Assembly: GCA_003157015.1 (NCBI GenBank)
Contig: PMIJ01000068.1
Coordinates: forward strand, 1 to 37,435
DNA from: Bacteroidales bacterium
GTDB lineage: Bacteria; Bacteroidota; Bacteroidia; Bacteroidales; VadinHA17
Length of the DNA stretch: 37,435 bases
Reading direction: 5' to 3'
Below, piece after piece: positions 28,484-36,978 of this stretch. Position 1 is the stretch's first letter. Each line of letters starts with the position of its first letter. The notes beneath the pieces are model-generated. The model did not search any database and had not been told where the DNA came from. It worked only from the letters and a program-made list of their open reading frames with translations. The position numbers and the translations under genes are program-made.

Positions 28484-30829
28484 ATGAGAAAGAGGATTTG
28501 TTTATTAATATTTATTTTTTCATCGGTTATTTTTCAACCAGGGTTTTCTGAGAATGATCCGCCTAAGACAGCTACAATAAGTGGTTTTATAAGGGATGCC
28601 AAAACGGGCGAAACTCTCACCGGCGCTATAGTTTATTCGAAGGAGATGCCCACAATTGGCATTACTTCAAATTCTTATGGATATTTTTCCCTTACTCTTC
28701 CTGTCGGGAAATATTCATTAATTGTACAGTTCCTCGGTTATAAAACCAAAATAATTCCACTTGATCTAAAAGAGAATACGAAGATATCTTTTGATATGGA
28801 GGAGGAATCAATCGCATTAAAGGAAATCACAATAACAGGTGAAAAGAACAATAACAATGTGGTTCAAAGCGAGCTGATATCAAAGATCGATATCAAGGAA
28901 ATCCAAAATATCCCTGTCATTCTGGGCGAAAAGGATATTTTAAAGACCATACAGCTTTTACCCGGTGTAACGCCGGCCGGAGAAGGCAATGCAGGTTTTT
29001 ATGTGCGTGGTGGCGGCGTTGACCAGAACCTCATCCTGCTTGATGAGGCACCTGTTTATAATCCCTCCCATTTGCTGGGTTTCTTTTCCACTTTCAACTC
29101 CGATGCAATAAAAGATATTACATTATATAAAGGCGGCTTCCCGGCAGAATATGGCGGCCGGTTATCATCTGTGGTTGATATTAAAATGAACGATGGCAAT
29201 AATAAGGAATATCATGTTTCTGGTGGTATAGGGCTTATCGCTTCCCGTTTATCTGTAGAAGGACCAATTGTAAAAAACAAAGGTTCCTTCATGATTGCTG
29301 CCCGCAGGACATATGCCGATCTTTTTCTAAAGCTACTCTCGCGTAACGGACCTGATTCAATCGCAAGCAAATCGACTCTTTATTTTTACGATTTAAACAT
29401 GAAAGCTAATTATCAGCTTACGGAAAAAGACCGGGTATATTTTTCGTGTTACCTGGGTAGGGATAATTTCAACCTCGGAGGTACAGTAGGTCTCAACTGG
29501 GGAAATGTCACCGCCACAGCAAGATGGAATCATATTATCAACGACAAGCTCTTTTCCAACACCTCTCTGATTTATAGCAAGTACAGTTATAATTTTAACG
29601 TGGCCATCGGCAATAATACAATGCATGTATTATCAGAAATTCAGGACTGGAACCTTAAAGAAGATCTTAATTATTATCTGAATTCAAATAATACAATCAA
29701 ATTTGGTTTCAATGCCATTTATCATACTTTCGTTCCCAGTAAAGTCGACAGCACTGTTATTTTCCATGTGAAGTCCGTAGATAACCGTTATGCCCTGGAG
29801 AATGCACTTTACATTTCCAATGATCAGACAATTTCACCGCATCTTAAGGCAACTTACGGATTGCGCTATTCTCTTTTCAGTTCAATCGGGCCCGGAACAG
29901 TTTACTCTTATAACCAGGTTGCTGATGTTGTGGATTCTGCAATTTATCCTAAAGGGAAAATATATAATACGTATGGTGGATTGGAACCGAGATTGCTGAT
30001 GAATTATATAATCAATGACTCAAGCTCAGTTAAAATTTCATATGCAAGAACCCGACAGTACATTCATTTGTTATCAAACACAACTTCATCTACCCCGTTT
30101 GACCTGTGGGTCCCGAGCAATATAAATATCAAGCCGGAAATAGCAGATCAGTATACACTTGGCTATTTCAGGAATTTTTCAAATAACATGTATGAGACTT
30201 CACTGGAAGTATATTATAAAACCCTTCAGAACCAGATTGATTACCGCAATGGTGCCAATCTGATTTTGAATAACAAGGTTGAATCGCAGCTGGTATTCGG
30301 AAAAGGATGGGGATATGGAGTTGAATTTCTGATAAGAAAAAAATACGGGAAACTGACCGGCTGGATCAGCTATACGTTATCAAAAGCGAAAAGGCAGTTC
30401 CCCGATATCAATGGGGGCAATATATTTCTGGCTAAACAGGACAGACCGAATAACATAGCAGTTGTAGGAATGTATGAACTGAATCCTAAGCTTACTTTTT
30501 CGGCAACCTGGATCTTCATAAGCGGGAATCCTGTCACCTTCCCAAGCGGCCGCTACGCAATCGATGGTAATATAGTCCCATATTATACCGAAAGGAATGG
30601 CTACAGGATGCCTGATTATCACAGGTTAGACATCGGACTTACCTGGCAGAGGAAAAAAACAGCTTCATTTGAGAGCAACTGGAATTTCTCAATCTACAAT
30701 GTTTACGCCCGGGCTAATGCTTATGCAATAAACTTTCAGCAGGATCCTAACGACCCTACGAAAATGCAGGCAGTTCAATTATCTCTTTTCAGGTTTGTGC
30801 CTGCCATTACTTATAATTTTAAGTTTTAA
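28484..30829 (+). CDS. TonB-dependent receptor with carboxypeptidase-regulatory-like N-terminus
   Basis: 781 residues: signal peptide (1-22), a CarboxypepD_reg-like beta domain (about 29-105; ISGFIRDAKTGETLTGAIVY, SYGYFSLTLPVGKYSL), a plug (about 130-240; FYVRGGGVDQNLILLDEAPV, ITLYKGGFPAEYGGRLSSVV) and a 22-strand-type outer-membrane barrel ending in ...FVPAITYNFKF, with the terminal Phe expected for BAM recognition. It imports an unknown ligand using TonB energy. The lipoprotein gene 13 nt downstream is a DUF4249 member, a recurrent partner of this receptor type. It is shorter than SusC (about 1,000), and no SusD-like gene is present, so it is not a classical polysaccharide-utilisation pair. 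Confidence 0.94.
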   Translation: MRKRICLLIFIFSSVIFQPGFSENDPPKTATISGFIRDAKTGETLTGAIVYSKEMPTIGITSNSYGYFSLTLPVGKYSLIVQFLGYKTKIIPLDLKENTKISFDMEEESIALKEITITGEKNNNNVVQSELISKIDIKEIQNIPVILGEKDILKTIQLLPGVTPAGEGNAGFYVRGGGVDQNLILLDEAPVYNPSHLLGFFSTFNSDAIKDITLYKGGFPAEYGGRLSSVVDIKMNDGNNKEYHVSGGIGLIASRLSVEGPIVKNKGSFMIAARRTYADLFLKLLSRNGPDSIASKSTLYFYDLNMKANYQLTEKDRVYFSCYLGRDNFNLGGTVGLNWGNVTATARWNHIINDKLFSNTSLIYSKYSYNFNVAIGNNTMHVLSEIQDWNLKEDLNYYLNSNNTIKFGFNAIYHTFVPSKVDSTVIFHVKSVDNRYALENALYISNDQTISPHLKATYGLRYSLFSSIGPGTVYSYNQVADVVDSAIYPKGKIYNTYGGLEPRLLMNYIINDSSSVKISYARTRQYIHLLSNTTSSTPFDLWVPSNINIKPEIADQYTLGYFRNFSNNMYETSLEVYYKTLQNQIDYRNGANLILNNKVESQLVFGKGWGYGVEFLIRKKYGKLTGWISYTLSKAKRQFPDINGGNIFLAKQDRPNNIAVVGMYELNPKLTFSATWIFISGNPVTFPSGRYAIDGNIVPYYTERNGYRMPDYHRLDIGLTWQRKKTASFESNWNFSIYNVYARANAYAINFQQDPNDPTKMQAVQLSLFRFVPAITYNFKF

Positions 30830-30842
30830 TAGGTGTAGAGAA

Positions 30843-31700
30843 ATGAAAATAAAAATGAAAATAAGACCTGGAGTTGCAGTTGAATTTGTGTTAGCATTAT
30901 TGATGTTGCTGGTCTTTTCAGGTTGCCAGAAAGTTATAAATGTTGATCTTAACGAAGCTGCACCGCATATTGTAATCGAAGGGTTGATCAACGACCAGCG
31001 GGGTCCTTATACAGTCACAATAAGTAAATCGGGGAGTTATTTCAATCAGCCTGTACTGCAAATGGTTTCAGGTGCACAGGTCATTATAACTGATAGTTTT
31101 GGTACTTTAGATTCTTTAAAGGAAATATCCCCCGGTGTTTATCTGACTTCCAAGACAAGGGGAATTTCCGGAAGAACTTATTCTTTAAAAGTTGTTTCAG
31201 AAAACCAGGAATATGATGGTTCTTCAACAATTCAAAGTCATGTGGATATTGATTCTCTGACGCTTGTAAAAAGCACCTCTCAGCGATTGGATCTCGGCGG
31301 AAACAACAGAAACCCTAATCATGTTGAAATTCATTGTTTTTTCAAGGATCCTGTGGAAAAGAACTTTTACAGGTTAAAAGTATTTAAGAATGATTCGATT
31401 AACACGCAAAGCTACAGATTATACGATGACCAATATACAAATGGAGAGGAATCCGAATTGCGTGTTGCATTTGCTACGGTTGGAGATACATTCAGGTTAG
31501 AGCTTTTATCACTCGATCAGTCAACCTATGAATACTACAGGACACTGTCGGATCTGCTTTTTACTAACCCTATCTTCGGGTCCACACCTGCAAATCCTAA
31601 TAATAATCTAAACAATGGCGCATTAGGCTACTTCGGTGCGTGTGCCGTTTCAACACGAACGATCATTATTACCCAGGCGATGATCAATGCGGTAAAATAA
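30843..31700 (+). CDS. DUF4249 lipoprotein, partner of the TonB-dependent receptor
   Basis: 285 residues with a lipoprotein signal (MLLVFSGC, acylated Cys about residue 30; Phe at -3 is unusual) and the DUF4249 body: NVDLNEAAPHIVIEGLINDQ, YTVTISKSGSYFN, GAQVIITDS, GVYLTS. The ATG at 30843 is chosen because an in-frame start at 30795 would overlap the receptor's C-terminus; a second Met four codons on (30855) is also possible. The function of DUF4249 is not established; constant pairing with TonB receptors suggests a surface or periplasmic ligand-handling lipoprotein similar in role to SusD. It converges on the LolA-like gene with 2 nt between stops. Confidence 0.85.
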   Translation: MKIKMKIRPGVAVEFVLALLMLLVFSGCQKVINVDLNEAAPHIVIEGLINDQRGPYTVTISKSGSYFNQPVLQMVSGAQVIITDSFGTLDSLKEISPGVYLTSKTRGISGRTYSLKVVSENQEYDGSSTIQSHVDIDSLTLVKSTSQRLDLGGNNRNPNHVEIHCFFKDPVEKNFYRLKVFKNDSINTQSYRLYDDQYTNGEESELRVAFATVGDTFRLELLSLDQSTYEYYRTLSDLLFTNPIFGSTPANPNNNLNNGALGYFGACAVSTRTIIITQAMINAVK

Positions 31701-31702
31701 TC

Positions 31703-32437
31703 TTATTTCTTCAGGCTTGCCTTTGAAAAAATATAATCCGGAATTGCGACATTGAAATTAATCTCTTCAATATGAAATTCGGTTCCTTCACCTTCCTTCA
31801 GAATATCTTTAAAAAGCATTTTTTCAGGAAACCACCTTCCCTGTATCTGCTTTATATCAGATAGTTCCATTCTTTTCAACAGAACGCCGCTTTTCGCATA
31901 AAGTTCCTTCTTTAAAGGTATGTAGCGATCCTTATCAATCCACACTTTTTGCATCTGGTATGCCACATCGGCAGTATTTGCTATAAGTGTTATCACCCAG
32001 CAGGTCCGGTCATCTATTTTCTCTTCACCATCTATTTTACCCGTGTAATGATTAAGCAAATGCGGATCTTCCATCATATCTTCATAGGATAAGTCTGAAC
32101 CCATGACTGATTGTCTCAGCATATGCCCCGAGATCTGGATTATTCTGTCGGTTTCAGGTGAAAAAATCCATAGCTGGTCTTCCAGCTTGAGCATCTTGGT
32201 TCCCTGCTCACGGGGTGGAGACAGGTATTCAGTATAGGATTTCTTTTCACCAATGTTCCACGATTTGGATTCTACAGTCCTGGTATTTCTGGGGTTATGA
32301 ATAATCATTTTTGAAGTAAATACCCTGCTGTTGGCCGACATATTTTTGTCTACTTTTTCTATTATCTCCTTTGCGGAAGGATTCTGTGCATTTAATGAAA
32401 CACACAGCATAAATACGGGGATAAATAATTTTTTCAT
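31703..32437 (-). CDS. LolA-like periplasmic outer-membrane lipoprotein-sorting protein
   Basis: 244 residues with a signal peptide (1-18, ending LNAQ) and the LolA-like (PF17131-type) fold: SAKEIIEKVDKNMSANSR, WNIGEKKSYTEYLSPPREQGTKML, DQLWIFSPETDRIIQISG, MGSDLSYEDMMED and a WFPEKMLFKDIL strand near the end. Members bind a hydrophobic ligand in a half-barrel and are often encoded next to lipid or drug exporters. Its ATG overlaps the permease stop by 4 nt (ATGA), so it is the last gene of the ABC operon. It probably passes a lipid or lipoprotein from the permeases to the outer membrane. Confidence 0.85.
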   Translation of the reverse strand: MKKLFIPVFMLCVSLNAQNPSAKEIIEKVDKNMSANSRVFTSKMIIHNPRNTRTVESKSWNIGEKKSYTEYLSPPREQGTKMLKLEDQLWIFSPETDRIIQISGHMLRQSVMGSDLSYEDMMEDPHLLNHYTGKIDGEEKIDDRTCWVITLIANTADVAYQMQKVWIDKDRYIPLKKELYAKSGVLLKRMELSDIKQIQGRWFPEKMLFKDILKEGEGTEFHIEEINFNVAIPDYIFSKASLKK

Positions 32438-33708
32438 GCTTCTAATTCTTTAAATAATTGAGCTGTTTTGCGTTTGTAAATTCCTATCCCGGAAAGTGCT
32501 GTTCCGACTACTGTTGAAATTAATCCGGGAATAAAGCCTATAAAAAATGCAGCAGAGGTGATCCTTGCATGGAAGACTGCCGGCATTAAAATGGTGGCAT
32601 TTTTCATCATTGAACTCAGATCGAGTCCATGATTTTGCATATAAAGTGACAAAATAACTCCTATTGTTGTGCCTATTAAAGAGCCAATAATCCCGATCAG
32701 TACGGATTCATAGATCATGGTTTTGTATATATGCGAATAGTCCTCCCCAATTGCAAGACGCGTCCCGAATTCGGTGTACCTCCTTAATCCGCCAAGCAAT
32801 CCCGCATTCCACAGTACCAGCGACATTGATAAAACAAATATGAAAACTGCGAAAGCTCCAAGCGCTTTGATCTGGTCTATCATATTACCAAGGCTGTTCT
32901 GCTGACGCAGGGTTAACATAACGGGCGCATATTCATCTTTCGACGAAGGGAAGAGCTTGTTAAACCGTGTCACAATCTGGTTTATTTTCTCTTCATCATA
33001 ATAATTTCCGGGAAGATAACCCACTATTTCGCCTGCTGCATTATTCATATCCAGTGCATTGCGCACATCTTTAATATCTGCAATAACTGACCCCTGGTCC
33101 ATCGGACCTGTTCCAAAAACTATTGTGCCGCAAACAGTGTAATTATACATTGCCATGCTGCCATTCATCGTTGATCCGATAAGTGTTACCGTATCTCCCG
33201 GGTTCACTTTAAGTTTCCGGGAAAACTCTTCGCTCAGCAATATCTCGCCTGAATGAACAGGAAGTCTTCCTCTTCTGACGGATTTGTCGAGGTTGAATCT
33301 TTCTATTTCAGACCGGTCACCTGACAGCAAATCGATTCCAAAACCCATGGCCGGACCCTGGGTGCGTGTTTCCCCCTTAGAATCCGGGGCATCAATCAAC
33401 CCGCCGAAATGAATTCGCTGTCCCCATTTCATTTCAGGAAACTCCTTATTCAACTTAAGCATAAGGGTATCGACTCCTATAAGCGCCAGATCGTTGGGTG
33501 TCTGATCTACATTTTTGGCATATGAAGCAGTCATTATCTTCACATGACCGGCATTGAAGTTCGCATTCAGTTCGACACTGTCGTTCAGAACCCCCTTCAA
33601 CCAGCAAAACATAAAAACGGTAAGCATTACCCCTATTATAACTATTACAACAGGAAGGAGGCTACGCTGTTTATCTCTTAATATGCCTTTCAGCAAAAAT
33701 CTTATCAT
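32434..33708 (-). CDS. FtsX/MacB-type ABC transporter permease (second)
   Basis: 424 residues: an N-terminal membrane helix (about 14-37), a large periplasmic MacB-like core domain (about 40-285; VRRGRLPVHSGEILLSEEFSRKL is the usual strand), and three C-terminal helices forming the FtsX domain, with the conserved RRYTEFGTRLAIGE cytoplasmic coupling segment before the second. This is LolC/LolE topology. Four-nt overlaps with the genes on both sides show a tightly coupled operon. It probably pairs with the other permease as a heterodimer driven by the LolD-like ATPase. Confidence 0.92.
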   Translation of the reverse strand: MIRFLLKGILRDKQRSLLPVVIVIIGVMLTVFMFCWLKGVLNDSVELNANFNAGHVKIMTASYAKNVDQTPNDLALIGVDTLMLKLNKEFPEMKWGQRIHFGGLIDAPDSKGETRTQGPAMGFGIDLLSGDRSEIERFNLDKSVRRGRLPVHSGEILLSEEFSRKLKVNPGDTVTLIGSTMNGSMAMYNYTVCGTIVFGTGPMDQGSVIADIKDVRNALDMNNAAGEIVGYLPGNYYDEEKINQIVTRFNKLFPSSKDEYAPVMLTLRQQNSLGNMIDQIKALGAFAVFIFVLSMSLVLWNAGLLGGLRRYTEFGTRLAIGEDYSHIYKTMIYESVLIGIIGSLIGTTIGVILSLYMQNHGLDLSSMMKNATILMPAVFHARITSAAFFIGFIPGLISTVVGTALSGIGIYKRKTAQLFKELEA

Positions 33709-34880
33709 TGTAATTTCCCCCTTAATGCTTCTGTTGGTTTCATTTTGGCAATCCTTCTTGATGGCAGATAACTTACTATTGTCGTTGTAAGCATGATAAT
33801 AAGAATCGTAGTGATTACCAGTCCCAGGCTGTAAAAGGGATAGATTCTGTCTGCTACAGCCAGTCCAAAGCCTTTGCTGCCTCCCGGTATCGACATCCCA
33901 TGGATAGCCTGCATCGCAAGCAATGGTATTCCATAAAGTGCTGCCAGAAGTCCGGCCATAACAGAATTAAGTGATCCCTCAATTGTGAAAAGACCTACAA
34001 CCTGTCCGCGTGTCATTCCAAGAGCTATATAGGTACCAATTTCTTTCTGTCTCCTGAAGATCGACAATACTTGTGTATCAAAAATTGCAAGCATGGCGAG
34101 ACTCAGCAGGATTATGTACAAAACTATGCCACCAACGGATTTCATTTTAATCAGGTCGGTGATGGATTTTAGTAGAAATTCATTGGTTTTGAAACTCCAT
34201 CCTGCAACGCTGATATCCGCTTTTTGCTCTTTATTCCAGACTATAATAGTGGCTTCTCCAGGCATATCCATCATTTTCTGGAGCCGGTCAAGGGGAACCC
34301 ATACCTGGCCCATGTCAACAGTTGGTACATCAGTATCAAATATTCCTGTTACTTTAATATTACCTGCGTCGAAAGTTCCGTGGACATCGCGCCACCGCAG
34401 AGTAATCAGGTCACCTGTTTTAATCCCGTTATCAGTTGCAGTATTCCTGCCTATTAATGCCGGAATTTCATCACCGTCTTTAGTGAATAATGAACTTGGG
34501 ATTTTCAGCAATTTCTGATTTGAATTGATTCCCTTTATCAATATGCTTTGGATGCGGCCGCGCGGATAGATAGTTCCCTGGGTTATAAGAAAGGAAGCCA
34601 GATCTCCTTTTGAGATGAGGCTATCGAAAGCTGTGGGAATTCGGGCGTGTGCTTCAGTCAGAGAGAATGGATCATACGGATCATAGGAGGATTGCCAGTA
34701 TTGGCCACCGCCCGTTTCCCAGCTGATTGTTTCGTTTTTTGCCTGTCTGTCCCATCCGTCAAGCAAACCCTTGTGCCATATTATTATCAGGAATGAGAAA
34801 GAGAGAACAATCACATTGAGCCAGGTTCTCATACCTGCCCCAAAAAGGTTTTTTGCTGCGAGTTTAAATAGCAGTTTCAT
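33705..34880 (-). CDS. FtsX/MacB-type ABC transporter permease (first)
   Basis: 391 residues with the same plan: N-terminal helix (about 18-37), periplasmic core (about 45-230; IPALIGRNTATDNGIKTGDL), then three C-terminal helices with the coupling motif FRRQKEIGTYIALGMTRGQV and the closing SYLPSRRIAKMKPTEALRG, a classic LolC/MacB ending. It overlaps the next permease by 4 nt and follows the ATPase by 11 nt. It is distinct in sequence from its partner, so the complex is predicted to be heterodimeric. Confidence 0.92.
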   Translation of the reverse strand: MKLLFKLAAKNLFGAGMRTWLNVIVLSFSFLIIIWHKGLLDGWDRQAKNETISWETGGGQYWQSSYDPYDPFSLTEAHARIPTAFDSLISKGDLASFLITQGTIYPRGRIQSILIKGINSNQKLLKIPSSLFTKDGDEIPALIGRNTATDNGIKTGDLITLRWRDVHGTFDAGNIKVTGIFDTDVPTVDMGQVWVPLDRLQKMMDMPGEATIIVWNKEQKADISVAGWSFKTNEFLLKSITDLIKMKSVGGIVLYIILLSLAMLAIFDTQVLSIFRRQKEIGTYIALGMTRGQVVGLFTIEGSLNSVMAGLLAALYGIPLLAMQAIHGMSIPGGSKGFGLAVADRIYPFYSLGLVITTILIIMLTTTIVSYLPSRRIAKMKPTEALRGKLQ

Positions 34881-34891
34881 AATTTTTTGAA

Positions 34892-35590
34892 TTAATTATT
34901 CAGGATTTCATCCTTTGCAACTTTCCCGTCAACCAGTGAGATCTTCCGTCTCAGATATCCTATAACCTTTTCATCATGTGTAGCGAAAAGGAACGTTGTC
35001 TTTAATTCTTTATTCAACTGAACCATAGTTTTGAGAATATTATGGGAGTTTGCAGCATCGAGGTTTGCCGTTGGCTCATCTGCAAGAACAATCTCTGGCT
35101 TCTTCACCATTGCCCTTGCTATGGCCACTCTCTGGCATTCCCCTCCGGAAAGTTGAGCCGGTTTTGATTTCACTTTATCAGTAAGACCAAGCCACTCAAG
35201 TGACTCCATAACCATTTCCCTGCGCTGATTGTCGTTGAGCTGAAGTAGAAGCAGGGGAAATTCCACATTCTCAAAAACAGTATAAACAGGTAGCAGATTA
35301 TAGCTCTGAAAAATAAATCCAAGCTTCGATCTTCTCAGAAGTGCAGCCTGTTTGACATTAAGATCGCTGATTGACTGACCCAGCACCACCGCTTTTCCTT
35401 CAGAGGGAGAGTCGAGAGAGCCGATAATATTCAGCAATGTTGTTTTCCCGCTTCCGCTTGGACCAACTACGCCTGTAAACTCAGCTTTTCCTATGGTAAG
35501 GTTAATACCGTTCAAGGCTGTAAACTTTCCTCCTGCTGTTAGAAAGTACTTTTTGAGGTTTTCGATTGAGATGAGTGTTGAATTTTCCAT
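34892..35590 (-). CDS. LolD/MacB-family ABC transporter ATPase
   Basis: 232 residues, one nucleotide-binding domain: Walker A GPSGSGKTT (43-51), Q-loop Q95 in FIFQSYNLLP, signature LSGGECQR (147-154), Walker B IVLADEPTANLD (167-178) and switch H205. SYNLLP and DEPTANLD are typical of the LolD/MacB/FtsE group that powers extrusion-type transport rather than import. It is first of the four-gene ATPase-permease-permease-LolA unit; a 236-bp repeat-rich gap separates it from the OMP gene, so it may have its own promoter, but no TAnnTTTG match is visible there. Confidence 0.94.
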   Translation of the reverse strand: MENSTLISIENLKKYFLTAGGKFTALNGINLTIGKAEFTGVVGPSGSGKTTLLNIIGSLDSPSEGKAVVLGQSISDLNVKQAALLRRSKLGFIFQSYNLLPVYTVFENVEFPLLLLQLNDNQRREMVMESLEWLGLTDKVKSKPAQLSGGECQRVAIARAMVKKPEIVLADEPTANLDAANSHNILKTMVQLNKELKTTFLFATHDEKVIGYLRRKISLVDGKVAKDEILNN

Positions 35591-35826
35591 GATTATTATT
35601 TAAGGCTTTGTGGATTTATTTATACTAAGTTATATCACTTAAGAAATTAATTCTCTGGCTTTTCCTTTGTGTTACTTTGTGTTTTACTTTGTGTTCCTTT
35701 GTGTCTTTTGCCTCCAATCCCGCATGGCGGGACTTATTTCCGTCATAAGTCTAATTATTCTTACCTCCACAATTTATTCCCCCTTTAGGGGGATCCCGCG
35801 AAGCGGGAGGGGGGCCTTTCTTCATT
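35591..35826. repeat. Repeat-rich spacer between the OMP gene and the ABC operon
   Basis: Four CTTTGTGT-type units lie in direct repeat (about 35654-35704), a copy of the dispersed repeat also found at 28401-28452 in the other orientation. Next come three palindromes: TCCCGC-ATG-GCGGGA (35718-35732), CCCCC-TTTA-GGGGG (35779-35792) and TCCCGC-GAA-GCGGGA (35794-35808). The first and third have identical 6-bp arms with different 3-nt loops. They may act as processing, stabilising or terminating hairpins between the two transcript parts. The ORF readable across 35751-36038 is a shadow of the OMP gene and this repeat. Confidence 0.55.
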
Positions 35827-36978
35827 TTAAAAATTAAATACTGCCATAATCTGAATTCCTTTTCCGGAAAACAGACTATTCCCTGATATGTTATTATAAA
35901 TCGCAAATTTCTGTGGATTCCAGAAGAGAAAAAGATAGTAGGTCCAGTTATCGCTCTGCCTTTGCAGGTTAATAAACCGGTACCAAGATCTGTCGGTCCA
36001 GCTATAGTAAATAATGCTTCCGATTTTATTAATTCCAATGGGGTAATTTACAGTCAGCGATGAAAATGTCTGATTCAATCCCGCATCAAATACCTTTCCG
36101 GCATTGCTGTACCTGAAAAATTCCGATGATGCATATAATCCGTTTCCAAGACTGAATGTATAATCTATCCCGAGGGTAAATAGTTTCGTCCAAGGCTGGA
36201 AATAGGCAGAATCGAGTGTGCTGTGTGTGAGGGAATACTCAGCCCAAACACCTGGACCGATGTCCCATTTGCCATCAAGGCCGATCCTGTCTTCAGGGTA
36301 GCTTGCAGCTCCATGAATCTCAGCCGGATTCAAGACTGCCGCCAGATTGGCTGTCCGGTGATGGTACGAAAAAGCCACTTCACCTTTAGGCATTGGTAAT
36401 TGTATGCGCCCTCCGAATTCGGGAATTTTTCCGACTGATGGAACCGTTTCCCAGCCAATTGTTTTATCGTTTCCCATGAGAACCCATAACCAGGCGTTTG
36501 CGTTGTTCCGGAAATAGTATCTGCCTAATAGACTGTATACCCCGGGTGTAAGCTGGAGCGGATCGCGAGGGTCAATCTGATCGAACCACATCAGCGGACG
36601 AAGGGTACTTGCTGAACCAAAATTAATTTTCTGAAGGCCGGCCCTGATCTCAAATTGTTTTGAGCTGAGGCGAATCCAAAGACGATAGGGTTTCAAACCA
36701 TAATCTGAGCCGATGTTTTTCCAATCGGTAAACTGATAATCGAGGTTACTGTTAAAAGATAACTCAGAGTCAAATTTCAGATTATTCTTCCATTGCGTTC
36801 CGATAGAGAGTGAAGGGATAAATCTCGCGCCTGTCTCCCATTGTATAGGGTTGGAAAAGTTTAATCCTGAATAAGCATCAATCTGTCCCTTCAATTTGAC
36901 AAAAGAACTATCCTGTGCATGCAGAGGAGCTAGCAGCAGTAAAATAATAATGCTTATATTTATTTTAAGGTTTTTCAT
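35827..36978 (-). CDS. Outer-membrane beta-barrel protein of the ABC export cluster
   Basis: 383 residues: signal peptide (1-21, ending LHAQ), then a predicted 16-stranded-type barrel rich in alternating aromatic strands (YRLWIRLSSKQFEIRAGLQ, WAEYSLTHSTLD, GLYASSEFFRYSN, WTYYLFLFWNP) ending ...IQIMAVFNF with terminal Phe. The pattern QKINFGSASTLRPLMWFD resembles phosphate-selective or alginate-export-type porin strands, but no family can be named. Its ATG directly abuts the TetR stop, so the two are cotranscribed. Position suggests an outer-membrane partner or sensor for the ABC/LolA-like system downstream. Confidence 0.75.
   Translation of the reverse strand: MKNLKINISIIILLLLAPLHAQDSSFVKLKGQIDAYSGLNFSNPIQWETGARFIPSLSIGTQWKNNLKFDSELSFNSNLDYQFTDWKNIGSDYGLKPYRLWIRLSSKQFEIRAGLQKINFGSASTLRPLMWFDQIDPRDPLQLTPGVYSLLGRYYFRNNANAWLWVLMGNDKTIGWETVPSVGKIPEFGGRIQLPMPKGEVAFSYHHRTANLAAVLNPAEIHGAASYPEDRIGLDGKWDIGPGVWAEYSLTHSTLDSAYFQPWTKLFTLGIDYTFSLGNGLYASSEFFRYSNAGKVFDAGLNQTFSSLTVNYPIGINKIGSIIYYSWTDRSWYRFINLQRQSDNWTYYLFLFWNPQKFAIYNNISGNSLFSGKGIQIMAVFNF

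Noticed and set aside
28484..31700. SusC/SusD polysaccharide-utilisation locus
   Set aside because: The receptor is short, the partner is DUF4249 rather than SusD, and no glycoside hydrolase or sensor gene is present.
34093..34518. 141-codon plus-strand ORF within the first permease gene
   Set aside because: It is a shadow of the permease reading frame; the encoded sequence has no domain features.
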